64,000 nucleotides of DNA, taken from assembly GCF_000280925.3 (NCBI RefSeq), contig NZ_CP012109.1, positions 8,142,501 through 8,206,500 of the forward strand, given 5' to 3'. The stretch is from Myxococcus hansupus. GTDB lineage: Bacteria > Myxococcota > Myxococcia > Myxococcales > Myxococcaceae. Positions within the stretch are counted from its first letter, which is position 1. The number at the start of each line of letters is the position of its first letter. This document shows, piece after piece, positions 33,203-42,494 of this stretch. The position numbers and the translations under genes were made by a program. Under the pieces are notes generated by a model. That model did not search any database, was not told where the DNA came from, and worked only from the letters and a program-made list of their open reading frames with translations.

Positions 33203-33829
33203 TCACGGATTGGGGCTTTCCGTCAGCGATGCCGGCACGGAGTCCGGACGGCGAACCTTCAACGAATCCAGCAGCATGAAGGCCACGCCCACGACAATGG
33301 CCGCGTCGGCCACGTTGAAGGTAGGCCAGCGCATCCCTGGCTGGTTGCGCCAATGCCAGTCGATGAAGTCGATGACGTAGCCGCGCAGCAGCCGGTCCAT
33401 GAAGTTGCCGAGCGCGCCGCCCGTAATCAGCGCCAGCGCCACCCGGACCATCTGCTGGTCCGGCTCCGTGCGCCGGTACATCATGAAGATGAACCCCAGC
33501 GCCACCACGCTCACCACGTGGAAGAAGATGCGGCGCGCCACGTCCGGCAGGCTCGAGAACATGCCCCACGCGGCGCCCGGGTTCTCCACGTAGCGGAAGT
33601 GCCAGTAGTCCTCGATGAAGCGATAGGGGCGGGACACCCAGAACTTCCCATCCTCGGGGGGCGGGTTGTTGTCCAGGTTCTGCTCGGTGAAGTAGCCCGT
33701 CACCCGAGCCAACCCTTCCCGTCCATCCAGGGCATTCGTCAGCCGGGAGACGGCCAGGTACTTGGTCACCTGATCCGCCACGAGGACGGTGATGGCCACG
33801 AGAATGAGGAGGCGAAGGGAGGTTTTCAT
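33203..33829 (-). CDS. lspA: signal peptidase II, copy 2
   Basis: 208 residues with the same layout: ADQVTKYLAVSRL helix, loop 35-90, ENPGAAWGMF, GNFMDRLLRGYVIDF and WPTFNVADAAIVVG with both catalytic Asp. It is about half identical to copy 1 by eye and lies 33 bases upstream of it on the same strand. The same start motif MK-x-LRLL-LVA and the shared long loop point to local duplication. Confidence 0.9.
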   Translation of the reverse strand: MKTSLRLLILVAITVLVADQVTKYLAVSRLTNALDGREGLARVTGYFTEQNLDNNPPPEDGKFWVSRPYRFIEDYWHFRYVENPGAAWGMFSSLPDVARRIFFHVVSVVALGFIFMMYRRTEPDQQMVRVALALITGGALGNFMDRLLRGYVIDFIDWHWRNQPGMRWPTFNVADAAIVVGVAFMLLDSLKVRRPDSVPASLTESPNP

Positions 33830-33949
33830 ATCGCTGCATTCCCTCTAACTCGCGCCCAGGATTCCTGACAACTCGGAGACCCCGCCCACCCCTCCCCCGG
33901 CAGCCCGCTCTGTTTCCCGGCCAGCACCGGTTTGGGGCATGGTGCGGCC

Positions 33950-34324
33950 ATGCCGCCTGTTGAGCCCGACGTGAATCCTTCAGTCTCCGACACGCCCCCA
34001 CCCACCGACGCCGCGAGCAAGCCCGCGAAGCCCTCGCTGGTGGCCCGCTTCAAGACGCTGATGCTCGAATACGGGCCGCTGGCGATCGCGGTGAACTACG
34101 TCATCTTCGGACTGGTGGTGGTCGGCTTCTACGCGGCCATCCAGTTCGGCTTCGAGCCCAGCAGCACGGGACAGAAGGCGGGGAGCTGGGCGGCGGCCTA
34201 TGCGGCATCCCAGGTGGTGAAGCCGCTCCGGTTCGCCGCGGTGTTCGTGCTCACGCCGCTCATCGCCCGGATTCCTCCGGTGGCGCGGTTCATCGAGCGC
34301 AACAAACACAAGTGGAGCTTCTGA
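33950..34324 (+). CDS. FAM210/DUF1279-like membrane protein
   Basis: 124 residues. A Pro-rich N-terminal segment is followed by FKTLMLEYGPLAIAVNYVIF (first membrane helix) and, after a polar loop, a second segment AAVFVLTPLIARIPPVARF. This two-helix pattern is like the DUF1279 domain of mitochondrial FAM210 proteins. The function in bacteria is unknown. The start at 33950 is tentative; an ATG 18 bases earlier is also in frame. A perfect GC hairpin follows its stop. Confidence 0.7.
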   Translation: MPPVEPDVNPSVSDTPPPTDAASKPAKPSLVARFKTLMLEYGPLAIAVNYVIFGLVVVGFYAAIQFGFEPSSTGQKAGSWAAAYAASQVVKPLRFAAVFVLTPLIARIPPVARFIERNKHKWSF

Positions 34325-34328
34325 GGCC

Positions 34329-34357
34329 CGCGGCGGCGGTGGTTTCCCGCCGCCGCG
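34329..34357. terminator. bidirectional hairpin between convergent genes
   Basis: CGCGGCGGCGG and CCGCCGCCGCG form a perfect 11-pair stem with a seven-base loop (TGGTTTC). It lies between the stop of the FAM210-like gene and the stop of the minus-strand lipoprotein. Confidence 0.65.
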
Positions 34358-34369
34358 CGCCCGCCCCGC

Positions 34370-35788
34370 CTAGAAGGCCGGGACGAGGAAGTCCTTCACC
34401 ACGCCCATGTGCTGCATGTTCTCGGCGGTGCTGTCGCCCGACTGCACCGGGGCAATCTCCGACAGCGGCCGGTAGGTCCGGCTGTCGAGCACCAGGCCGT
34501 TGGGGAAGGTGCTGGAGCCGATGACGACCGGCTGCTGGAACCGGCGCATGTCCTCGTCCGCGAGAATCTGGTCGTAGGGCTTGTTGCGGTTGCGGTTGGT
34601 GCCCGTGCTGCCGTTGTGGTCCACCGGGTGCGGGCCCGCCGTCGTCACCACCTGACGGAAGGTGGCGAAGCACGACTCGTTGAAGTTGTCCGTGTTCAGG
34701 TCGCCGCCGATGATGAGGTAGTCGTTCGCGGGGACCTGCGAGCGGACCTGGCTGACAATGGCCTGCGCCTCCGCGTTGCGGTTGCTGGCACTGGAGGTCA
34801 GCAGGTGCACGCTCACCACCCAGAGCTTGCGCGGACCCGGGATGTCGATGCGCGCCCAGGCGAAGTCGCGGTTGCTCACGCGGGGGTCCGGCCACTGCCC
34901 GGACTCGAGGATGGGCCAGCGGCTGATGACGCCATTGGGAATCTGCGCGCCCGTCTCGCGGGACCAGTAGAAGCCCGGCGCGATCTGATCCACCAGCGTG
35001 CTGACGGACGAGGTCGAGTTGTTCCCGTAGTTGAACTCCTGCATCAGCACGATGTCCGGATCCACGCCCTTGATGAGACGGATGCCGTGGCCGGGGTCAT
35101 AGGACTGGTAGCGGCCACTGCTCAGGTTGGACGCCATCACCCGGATGTTGGTGAAGCCCCCGTCCGTCCCAGCGTCCGTGCCCGCGTCCTCGTCCACGTC
35201 GGAGCCGGCGTCCGGCTGCGTGCCCGCGTCGGTGCCCGCATCCACGTCCGTGCCAGCGTCGGTGCCGGCATCCACGTCCGTGCCGGCGTCAGGCTCCGTG
35301 CCCGCGTCGGGCTCGGTGCCCGCATCAGGCTCCGTGCCCGCGTCGGGCTCGGTGCCCGCGTCGTCCTCGCCCGTCGTGCCACCGTCGTCATCGGACGAGC
35401 CCGCGTCCTCCGACACGCCGCTGTCCGGCTCACCCGTCTCGCCGGCGTCCTCCTCCGCCCCCGCGTCGGGAGCGGGCGCCTCGCAGGTGCCGCTCGGGAC
35501 GCAGAAGTTGCCCCCGGCGCCTTCGCAGCAGACCGCGTCCGGATGCGCGCAAGCCGCCTGCGCATCACACGCCTGGACACAGAGATGGCGGTTGTACGAC
35601 TCGACGAAGAGGCACGCCTCGCCCTGGGAGCAGTCCTCGGCGACACCCTCGGGGGAGCAGTCCGTCCAGAGCACCCCACCGTCCTCGAGCGGAACGGGAA
35701 GCCGTGGCGGCGTGCTGTCACCGCACGACACGGTGAGGAGGGTGAGCGTCACCGCCGCACTCAGTAGGAATGTGAGGGTCTTCTTCAT
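34370..35788 (-). CDS. endonuclease/exonuclease/phosphatase lipoprotein with tandem repeats
   Basis: 472 residues from the ATG at 35788. Lipoprotein signal ending LLTVSC; then a Cys-rich segment (CSQGEACLFVESYNRHLCVQ); a ~90-residue tract of EPDAGT/DVDAGT repeats; and an EEP domain from ~215 with FNYGNN, LMQEFNYG, VVSVHLLTSS, IGGDLNTD (the metal-binding GDLN-type motif) and DHNGS. It should hydrolyse phosphodiesters or phosphomonoesters outside the cytoplasm. The repeat tract is a likely site of length change. Confidence 0.85.
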   Translation of the reverse strand: MKKTLTFLLSAAVTLTLLTVSCGDSTPPRLPVPLEDGGVLWTDCSPEGVAEDCSQGEACLFVESYNRHLCVQACDAQAACAHPDAVCCEGAGGNFCVPSGTCEAPAPDAGAEEDAGETGEPDSGVSEDAGSSDDDGGTTGEDDAGTEPDAGTEPDAGTEPDAGTEPDAGTDVDAGTDAGTDVDAGTDAGTQPDAGSDVDEDAGTDAGTDGGFTNIRVMASNLSSGRYQSYDPGHGIRLIKGVDPDIVLMQEFNYGNNSTSSVSTLVDQIAPGFYWSRETGAQIPNGVISRWPILESGQWPDPRVSNRDFAWARIDIPGPRKLWVVSVHLLTSSASNRNAEAQAIVSQVRSQVPANDYLIIGGDLNTDNFNESCFATFRQVVTTAGPHPVDHNGSTGTNRNRNKPYDQILADEDMRRFQQPVVIGSSTFPNGLVLDSRTYRPLSEIAPVQSGDSTAENMQHMGVVKDFLVPAF

Positions 35789-36028
35789 GCTGTCGGACTC
35801 GGGAGTCGGAAGGGGGAACGTCGCCTGCCACACCTGGGGCCGACGGCCACCGCAGTATAGGAAATCCCAATGTGACGGTCCCGTGACTTATGGCGTGGCT
35901 GAACGTTTTTAGCGTTGCAGTCCTGTCAAATCTCCACTCCGAGTCCAGAGAGCCCGGCACGCCCGTCGCAGAAAGAGACGCCATGGCCCGTGGTGGGGTG
36001 CGACAAAGGCGAAGAAGGAGGAGACGAC

Positions 36029-36787
36029 ATGGAACCGCCGAAGCCCCCGGTGACGCTGCGCTTCCACGGCGCGCTGAACGACTTCCTGCCCCCCGCGCGC
36101 CGGGAGCAGACGTTCCCCCATCTCCTTCAGGGCACGCCCGCGGTGAAGGACCTCATCGAGTCCCTGGGACCGCCCCACCCCGAAGTGGACGTGGTGCGTG
36201 TGGATGGTGAAGCCGTGGGCTTCACCCACCGGATCCAACCCGGCGCTCACGTGGAGGTGTACCCCGTGTCGATGGACCCGGCGCCGGGCCCACGACTGGT
36301 GCCGCCGCTTCAGGACATGCCCCGCTTCGTGCTCGACGTGGGCCTGGGTCGGCTCGTGGGGTTCCTGCGGATGCTGGGCTTCGACTCTTTGTGGCGCAAC
36401 GACTACGCGGACGAAACGCTGGCGCGCGTGTCCCATGACGAGGACCGCGTCCTGCTTTCGCGCGACATCGGGGTCCTCAAGCGGGGTGAAGTCGCCCGGG
36501 GCTATTTCCCCCGCTCGACGGACCCGGCGGAGCAGTTGGTGGAGGTGGTGCGCCGCTACGGGCTGACGTCCCGCATGCGCCCCTTCTCCCGCTGCGTCGC
36601 GTGCAACGCGCCACTGACCTCCGCCGAGCCGTCCGAGGTGGCCGGCCGCATCCCGGAGCGCGTGGCGGAGCGGCACTCACGCTTCCAGCAGTGCCCGGAC
36701 TGCCAGCGTGTCTACTGGGCCGGCACGCACCACGAGCGGATGCAGGCCCTGGTGGACCGGCTGCGTGAGCTCGAGGGTTCCCCGTAG
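36029..36787 (+). CDS. Mut7-C RNase domain protein with ubiquitin-like N-terminus
   Basis: 252 residues. Residues 1-90 resemble a ThiS/ubiquitin-like fold (TLRFHGALNDFLPPARR...VDGEAVGFTHRIQPGAHVEVYPV). The Mut7-C part (95-230) has FVLDVGLGRLVGFLRMLGFD, RVLLSRDIGVL and a zinc ribbon: CVACN and CPDCQRVYW. This PIN-like domain is thought to act on RNA. The family often occurs alone in bacteria. GGAGGA lies just before the ATG. Confidence 0.85.
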   Translation: MEPPKPPVTLRFHGALNDFLPPARREQTFPHLLQGTPAVKDLIESLGPPHPEVDVVRVDGEAVGFTHRIQPGAHVEVYPVSMDPAPGPRLVPPLQDMPRFVLDVGLGRLVGFLRMLGFDSLWRNDYADETLARVSHDEDRVLLSRDIGVLKRGEVARGYFPRSTDPAEQLVEVVRRYGLTSRMRPFSRCVACNAPLTSAEPSEVAGRIPERVAERHSRFQQCPDCQRVYWAGTHHERMQALVDRLRELEGSP

Positions 36788-36953
36788 ACACCCCGTCCCC
36801 TCAGAAAATGGGAACCCGAGAAGTGGCTGAGCTGTAACGGAAACCCCGCAAGTAATTGCAACTCCGCAACTCTTGCGAGGTCCTGGCAGACCCAGCCCGG
36901 AAGTACGACCCAAACGTTGCCCCCGAGTTCCGGGCGGTTACAGTGCCGCCCGC

Positions 36954-36970
36954 CGGGCATGCCATTTGCC
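36954..36970 (+). promoter_or_regulatory. candidate sigma-54 promoter of minor-pilin operon
   Basis: CGGGCATGCCATTTGCC has GG and GC separated by 10 bases, with TTTGC like the -12 element of sigma-54 promoters. It lies 57-73 bases upstream of the first pilin gene ATG (37027). pilA of Myxococcus uses sigma-54, so this is plausible but rests on one weak match. Confidence 0.35.
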
Positions 36971-37026
36971 TAGGAAAGAACACTGGTATCGCCCTCAAGG
37001 GCGGGAGAGCCAGGGAGATCCGCGAC

Positions 37027-37743
37027 ATGGTGCAACGTCCCACAACCCGACGGCGGCAAGGAGGCTTCACGCTGCTGCTCGCCTTGGGCGTCGTCACGAT
37101 GGTCACCCTCGCGGTGCTCCTCAGCTTCGGCGTGGTGAGCCGCGAGGCCGACGTCCAGGGCGACAGCCGCCGCTACAAGGAGGCGTACTTCGCCGCGGAG
37201 GCGGGTCTGGCGGAGGGGCGCGAGGCCATGCGCATCCGGCTCCGAACCAACTCGACCTACAACGAAGCCCTCGGGGCGCTCACCATCATCAACGAGCCTG
37301 GGCTGGAAGGAGGCCTGCGCCCCTTCTTCGAGGTGCTTCCGGGCCCCGACGGTGTGGGGAGCTGGAACTCGCTGGCCATCGACGAGACAGAGCTCGCCCC
37401 CCAGGAACGCCAGAGCAACGGGGGTGAGGCTTACAACGGGTTGCCCCTCCAGGAAAACGTGCGCTACCGCGTCTTCGCGCGGGACGACGAGGAGCAGACG
37501 GCGGGCATCCCCAATGACAACAACAAGCAGATCTGGCTCATCGCCGTGGGCGAAGTCGTAGGCCCCGCAGGCAGTCGGCCCACGCGCGCCGTCATCCACG
37601 CCCTCATCACCAATGAGAATTCAGTGGCGGTGACCAGCCCGGGCACAGTGCAGACCGGCGGCGGCCCCGACAACACCTACAACAGTTCGGGAGCGGCGCC
37701 CGTCGCCCTCAACACCGTCGCGACCCTCCCCACCAATCCCTGA
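37027..37743 (+). CDS. pilX: PilX-like minor pilin of type IVa pili
   Basis: 238 residues. The N-terminus has the prepilin signal RQGG/FTLLLALGVVTMVTLAVLL with cleavage by PilD, then a helix and AYFAAEAGLAEGREAM, the EAG pattern of PilX_N proteins. It is the first gene of a six-gene operon. Minor pilins prime pilus assembly together with PilY1. The start is at the ATG with GGGAG upstream. Confidence 0.8.
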   Translation: MVQRPTTRRRQGGFTLLLALGVVTMVTLAVLLSFGVVSREADVQGDSRRYKEAYFAAEAGLAEGREAMRIRLRTNSTYNEALGALTIINEPGLEGGLRPFFEVLPGPDGVGSWNSLAIDETELAPQERQSNGGEAYNGLPLQENVRYRVFARDDEEQTAGIPNDNNKQIWLIAVGEVVGPAGSRPTRAVIHALITNENSVAVTSPGTVQTGGGPDNTYNSSGAAPVALNTVATLPTNP

Positions 37744-37755
37744 GCCAAGCCCTCC

Positions 37756-38223
37756 ATGAAACGACTCCTCCTGTTACCGCTCCTCCTTCTGCCAGGCCTG
37801 GCCGCTGGCGCTGCGGACGAAGGCAAGCTCGCTTTCGAGAAAGCCTGCGCGCGCTGTCACAGCGTGACCCCCTTGGCGGCGAGCCAGGGCAAGACCCAGG
37901 CCGCGGCAAAGCGCGCGCCCCGGAGCAAGCGGGGCCGAAACATGGACCTGGCGCCCCTGATGCAGCAACGCACGCCCGAACAACTGCGCACGTGGATCGC
38001 AGGCCCCCATCGCATCAACCCCAAGACAAACTGCGATACGCGGCTATTGCCCGACGGCGACCGGGAGCTGCTCCTCAACTATCTGGCGATCGGCATCCAC
38101 CCGCCGCCGCCCACGCGAGAGGAATTGCTGCGTCAGCAGTTCGAAAAGGACCTCGCGGCAAGCCGTGACCAGAAACAGCGCAAGGCGAATGATGCTGCCC
38201 GCCGCGCCCAGGGGAAGAAGTGA
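37756..38223 (+). CDS. tfcP: TfcP-like noncanonical cytochrome c
   Basis: 155 residues. Signal peptide 1-20, then one haem motif CARCH (31-35). The region where a Met would be the sixth haem ligand has Cys93 (NPKTNCDT). In Myxococcus, TfcP is a cytochrome c with His/Cys haem coordination that raises calcium binding by PilY1 and supports type IVa pilus formation; it is encoded between pilX and pilY1 homologues. The order here is the same. The C-terminus is Lys-rich and helical. Its stop overlaps the pilY1 start (TGATG). Confidence 0.8.
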   Translation: MKRLLLLPLLLLPGLAAGAADEGKLAFEKACARCHSVTPLAASQGKTQAAAKRAPRSKRGRNMDLAPLMQQRTPEQLRTWIAGPHRINPKTNCDTRLLPDGDRELLLNYLAIGIHPPPPTREELLRQQFEKDLAASRDQKQRKANDAARRAQGKK

Positions 38224-41200
38224 TGCGGACCCTCTCTCGGACCTTCGCCGCGCTCGCGCTGCTCACCGCGCCGCTCGCGCACGCACAGACCTCGCAGGAG
38301 AACCCTGCCCGGCTGTGTGAAGACCAGCTCGACCAGAACAAGCAGCCTGAGTTCAGCACCGACAACCTGGATATCCAGGAGTCGACCATCCTCATCACCT
38401 CGGACAGCCCCGCCCGGCTCCAACTCAACACGAACCGCACGGCGCTGAACTCCGAGTTCATCGAGTTCCCGTTCGACCAGAACGTCACCATCAACTACGT
38501 GTACGAGTCCGCCGGCGCGTCCCACTCGCTCGGCTACCTCTACATGGACGACCTGCGCGACCGCGGGTACGTCGATGCCAACGGCAACCTGCTGGACACC
38601 AACCGCAACGGCATCTTCGACCTGCACGAGGACCTGTTCAACCTCGCGCCTCGGACCGGCACGAAGGCGCGCCCGTACATCGGACAGACCCGGCGTTGCA
38701 CGCGACTCTTCACGTCGGGTGGCGAGGAGTACAGCGAGCCCGAGATCGCCATGAACCAGAACTGCGACGCCACGTTCGTGAGGAACATCGACCTCGCGGA
38801 TGCCCGTCCGGGCCTTGGCGGCACGTGGAACCGGACCGATCAGATCGGCGCCTTCGTCCCCAACTACCCCGCCGCCCCCATCCCGTGGGCCCAGAAGCCC
38901 AACAGGTTCTCGGACCGGGGACTCTTCCCCCAGATTCCCAACCTGTTGGAGCCTCCTTCCGAGGCCAACGGCCACATGGGATTGGGGCGAATGGTCTTCC
39001 TGCTCGCCGACGATGACGGCGGCCTGGACACCTTCCAGAACCTCGCGCCGGTCGAGGACCGGGGTCACTTCTCCGAGGGCATCCCGGACTACGACGTGTC
39101 CCGCTATGACCCGCGTGGCCTCGTGCGCGCCAACAACCCCGACGACGGTATCACGGCCTATGACCGCACCGTGGACATGGGCATGGTGGAGGGCGGCAAG
39201 GAGGTCATCTTCTTCATCGTCGCCTATTACAATAACAACCACGGTCCTCGAGAAGGCTACGTCTATCCCTGCCTCAAGCAGGACCCCAATGGACGGTGCG
39301 CACTGCACCTGCGCACGTCCATCAACGTCTTCTTCTCCAAGTCCGCTTGGAACCTGGACCAGAACCCCGAGGGCGGCGACGTGGTCGCCGAGCGCAACAT
39401 CGGGTGCCAGTACCTGGAAGGCTGCAACCGGGACAATCCCGCGAGCACGCCGACCCAGGCTTGCCAGATCGCGGGCACCAACGAGTACGTCTGCGGCTGG
39501 CTGGACGGACCGATTGAGGAGTGGGGCACCACGCTCTACCGCCTCGCCAATGACGACCTCTTCGGCAACCTCGTGATGCCGATGGAGAAGGTGACGATTC
39601 CGCGGCCTCCGGGCGTGCGAAACCCCATGCCCCACGTCATCGTGGGCGCGCCCACCACCGACCCCTTCCGCTGGATTCTGGGCTTCGAGGACATCCCCGG
39701 CGGCGGTGACCGCGACTTCAACGACGTCGTGTTCGTCATCAACAAGCAGAACGGCGGAAGCACGCGCTCGGCCACCGTGTCCGGAGACATCTCGCCCGAC
39801 ATCGCCAACGACTTCGTCATCACGAAGGTGCGCTTCAAGCGGCAGGACGACTTCGCCCCCCAACCGCGTACGTGCGCGAACGGCGCCCCTTGCTTCTCCG
39901 AGGACGTCCCGGGCGCATGCACGCCGGAGGATGGTCCCGAGCCCACCATCACCTATTCACTGGCGGTGGACTGCCGCGTCTGCGAGCCGAACCCCGACTC
40001 CGGCGCCATCGAGTGCGTCCCAAATCCGAACACGCCCACGTGGTTCCCGGTGAACTTCCCGGACACCACGCCCCCCACCCAGGAGGTGGAGTTGGACATC
40101 ATGGCCATGGGCTTCACGGGCTCGCAGCTCTGCTGGAAGGTGGACATCACCAGCCCCAACGAGCTGTGCCGTCCCATCATCGACGACGTCGAGGTGGGCT
40201 ACCAGGCCGTCCGTGCCGGTGGCTACTCCCGCTCCTCGCCGTCCACGGTGGGTAACGCCATCGTCTGGGGTATCAACGAAACGCCGGGCAGCTCGTGGGG
40301 ACGTGAAGGCACCTGGCCCAACACCGGCATGCCCAGCCCCGGCACCCGGGCCTACGACGGCCAGAAGGACTTCACCGTCCGCGGTCGCGTCTTCTTCCGC
40401 TCGCTGTACGACCCCGAGGACCCCAGCGTCACCACCGCCGAACAGCAGTGGGATGCGGGGCGGGTGATGGCCCTCTCCTTCGGAACCAATGGCCACACGT
40501 CCGACCCGATGACGCGCAAGCTCTTCACGATGAGCGCGGCGGGCGACCGCAGCACCATCGCGGACGAGATGTCGGACACCAGCAGCGCCAGTCCCCTCTT
40601 CCCGGACTCGCTCTGCGACCTGGAGCACAACGGACGGTTCCTCTACGACCTCAACAACGACGGCAAGTGCGGCACCCCCTCCATCACCGTGCCAGACAAG
40701 CACATCGCGGACCACACCAACGACCGCAACTTCCTGAAGGAGTGGCTGTACGGCTGGGAGGACCACTACACCCCTGGACCGTCGCTGCAGCGGCGCCCGT
40801 GGGCGCTGGGCGGCATCAACATGTCGACGGTCGCCATCAGCATCCCGCCCTACATGGACACCTGGGCCCTGAGCACCCGCGCTGGCGAACGGGACCACTA
40901 CCGGCGCAACTTCATGGAGCCGCTCGCCGAACGGCCGACCGTGGCCTACCTGGGCACGATGAACGGCTACCTGCACGCGTTCGATGCGGGAGCGTTCCGC
41001 AATTCGACGAACGACGCTTGCAGCCCGACGGCGCAGGTGCGCGGCTACTTCGCCGCGGAAGCCGGCTGTGTTTCGCCTGGCATCACGCCCCGCAACTACG
41101 GCGAGGGAACCGACCTGTTCACGTACATGCCGCGCATGTTGCTGGAGCGCTACCGCAACCTGTACGTGCGCTTCAATGGCTCCGGCAATCTGCCCCGGCC

Positions 41201-42494
41201 CACCATGGATGCGTCGCCCAGCATCGCCAACGTGGACTTCGGCATCCCGGAGAGACAGCCTTGGACTCGCGCGACGTCTGCGTCGAAGAACCAGGGCGCG
41301 AAGACCGTTCTCGTGAGTGCCTCGGGCAGGAACAGCCCGGTCGTCGTTGCGCTCGACGTCACCAACGCCAACGACCCCTGGTACCCGTTGCCCCTGTGGG
41401 AGTTCAACCTACGGGACCCCGCCACGGAACTGGCCTTCTCCAGCGCCAAAATCTCCGACCCGACCATCGACCTCCCGGACAACTCAGGGTCGACCCATGC
41501 GCCGTCGATTGGCCGCCTGACCTGGGGAACGGAGACGGAGGGCCGGTGGACGACCATCGTGGGCACCGACTTCACGCCTTCTTCGCCGAGCCGAGCCGGC
41601 GCGCTCTATCTCATCGACATGAAGACGGGTCGGCCGCTCGACTATGGCTCGTCGCCCGGAGGCGCCAGGGCCGGCATCATCACCCTGGACCAGGGCTCCG
41701 GCATCGCCGCGGAGACGGCGTTGATCGACCTCGATCGCGACGGCAATTACGACGTGATGTACGTGCCCACCACCGCGGGCAGCGTCTACCGCATCAACCT
41801 GGACCAGGTGAACACGAGTGCGCCGCTGGGCCGCAAGGTGAAGGCCTGCAAGGTCGCGAGCGCCCCCGTGACCCTGTCGAACCACCCGGACGCCGCCACG
41901 GGACAGGACCCCATCTACCAGCAGATTCACTCCAACCTGGGCGTGAGCGTCATCCGGAACAGCGGTAGCCCGGTGATCCGCTTCTACTTCGGCACGGGCG
42001 ACAACCCCGACGAGTTCTCCGACGGCCCGGCGGACAAGAGCAACTATCGCTATCACCTGCTCGCCTACGAGGACATCGACCCGATGGGGACTGGGACCTG
42101 CGCGCTGCTTGACCCGCTGTGGGTCCAGCAGTTGGACCCGGGACAGGCGGTCTGGGGTGGCGTCGCGCTGGCGGGAGACAAGGTCTTCGCGACCACCGCC
42201 GTGGGCGCGGCGGCGGACATCTGCAACCTGAGCGAGACCGAAAGCGGCCGGTACTACGAGTCCGGGCTGCTTCCGGATGGCAACAACGCGCCTTCGCTGC
42301 GCAGCGAGTCGCTCGGTGGCCATGGCGTGAATGCCCCCCTGGTGCATGACGGGCACCTCATCATCCCCACGGCGCTGGGAGAGGTGCAGATCAAGGGCAA
42401 TGGCCGGTGGAACACCGGCAACGCCAATGGCGGCATGGCCCGCTCGAAGACGCTCATCTACGCCCCCAGCACGGACGGGAGAATCCAGCAGTGA
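38223..42494 (+). CDS. pilY1: PilY1-type pilus tip/assembly protein
   Basis: 1423 residues. Signal peptide to ~residue 21. The N-terminal half is strand-rich with many Cys; the C-terminal third is the PilY1 beta-propeller (LSFGTNG, PTVAYLGTMNGYLHAFDAG, VVVALDVTNANDPW). Two EF-hand-like loops: DTNRNGIFDLHED (125-137) and DLDRDGNYD (1169-1177); the latter matches the propeller calcium loop of PilY1. PilY1 sits at the tip and with the minor pilins primes assembly. No von Willebrand domain is evident. Overlaps tfcP by one base and pilV by four (GTGA). Confidence 0.88.
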   Translation: MRTLSRTFAALALLTAPLAHAQTSQENPARLCEDQLDQNKQPEFSTDNLDIQESTILITSDSPARLQLNTNRTALNSEFIEFPFDQNVTINYVYESAGASHSLGYLYMDDLRDRGYVDANGNLLDTNRNGIFDLHEDLFNLAPRTGTKARPYIGQTRRCTRLFTSGGEEYSEPEIAMNQNCDATFVRNIDLADARPGLGGTWNRTDQIGAFVPNYPAAPIPWAQKPNRFSDRGLFPQIPNLLEPPSEANGHMGLGRMVFLLADDDGGLDTFQNLAPVEDRGHFSEGIPDYDVSRYDPRGLVRANNPDDGITAYDRTVDMGMVEGGKEVIFFIVAYYNNNHGPREGYVYPCLKQDPNGRCALHLRTSINVFFSKSAWNLDQNPEGGDVVAERNIGCQYLEGCNRDNPASTPTQACQIAGTNEYVCGWLDGPIEEWGTTLYRLANDDLFGNLVMPMEKVTIPRPPGVRNPMPHVIVGAPTTDPFRWILGFEDIPGGGDRDFNDVVFVINKQNGGSTRSATVSGDISPDIANDFVITKVRFKRQDDFAPQPRTCANGAPCFSEDVPGACTPEDGPEPTITYSLAVDCRVCEPNPDSGAIECVPNPNTPTWFPVNFPDTTPPTQEVELDIMAMGFTGSQLCWKVDITSPNELCRPIIDDVEVGYQAVRAGGYSRSSPSTVGNAIVWGINETPGSSWGREGTWPNTGMPSPGTRAYDGQKDFTVRGRVFFRSLYDPEDPSVTTAEQQWDAGRVMALSFGTNGHTSDPMTRKLFTMSAAGDRSTIADEMSDTSSASPLFPDSLCDLEHNGRFLYDLNNDGKCGTPSITVPDKHIADHTNDRNFLKEWLYGWEDHYTPGPSLQRRPWALGGINMSTVAISIPPYMDTWALSTRAGERDHYRRNFMEPLAERPTVAYLGTMNGYLHAFDAGAFRNSTNDACSPTAQVRGYFAAEAGCVSPGITPRNYGEGTDLFTYMPRMLLERYRNLYVRFNGSGNLPRPTMDASPSIANVDFGIPERQPWTRATSASKNQGAKTVLVSASGRNSPVVVALDVTNANDPWYPLPLWEFNLRDPATELAFSSAKISDPTIDLPDNSGSTHAPSIGRLTWGTETEGRWTTIVGTDFTPSSPSRAGALYLIDMKTGRPLDYGSSPGGARAGIITLDQGSGIAAETALIDLDRDGNYDVMYVPTTAGSVYRINLDQVNTSAPLGRKVKACKVASAPVTLSNHPDAATGQDPIYQQIHSNLGVSVIRNSGSPVIRFYFGTGDNPDEFSDGPADKSNYRYHLLAYEDIDPMGTGTCALLDPLWVQQLDPGQAVWGGVALAGDKVFATTAVGAAADICNLSETESGRYYESGLLPDGNNAPSLRSESLGGHGVNAPLVHDGHLIIPTALGEVQIKGNGRWNTGNANGGMARSKTLIYAPSTDGRIQQ

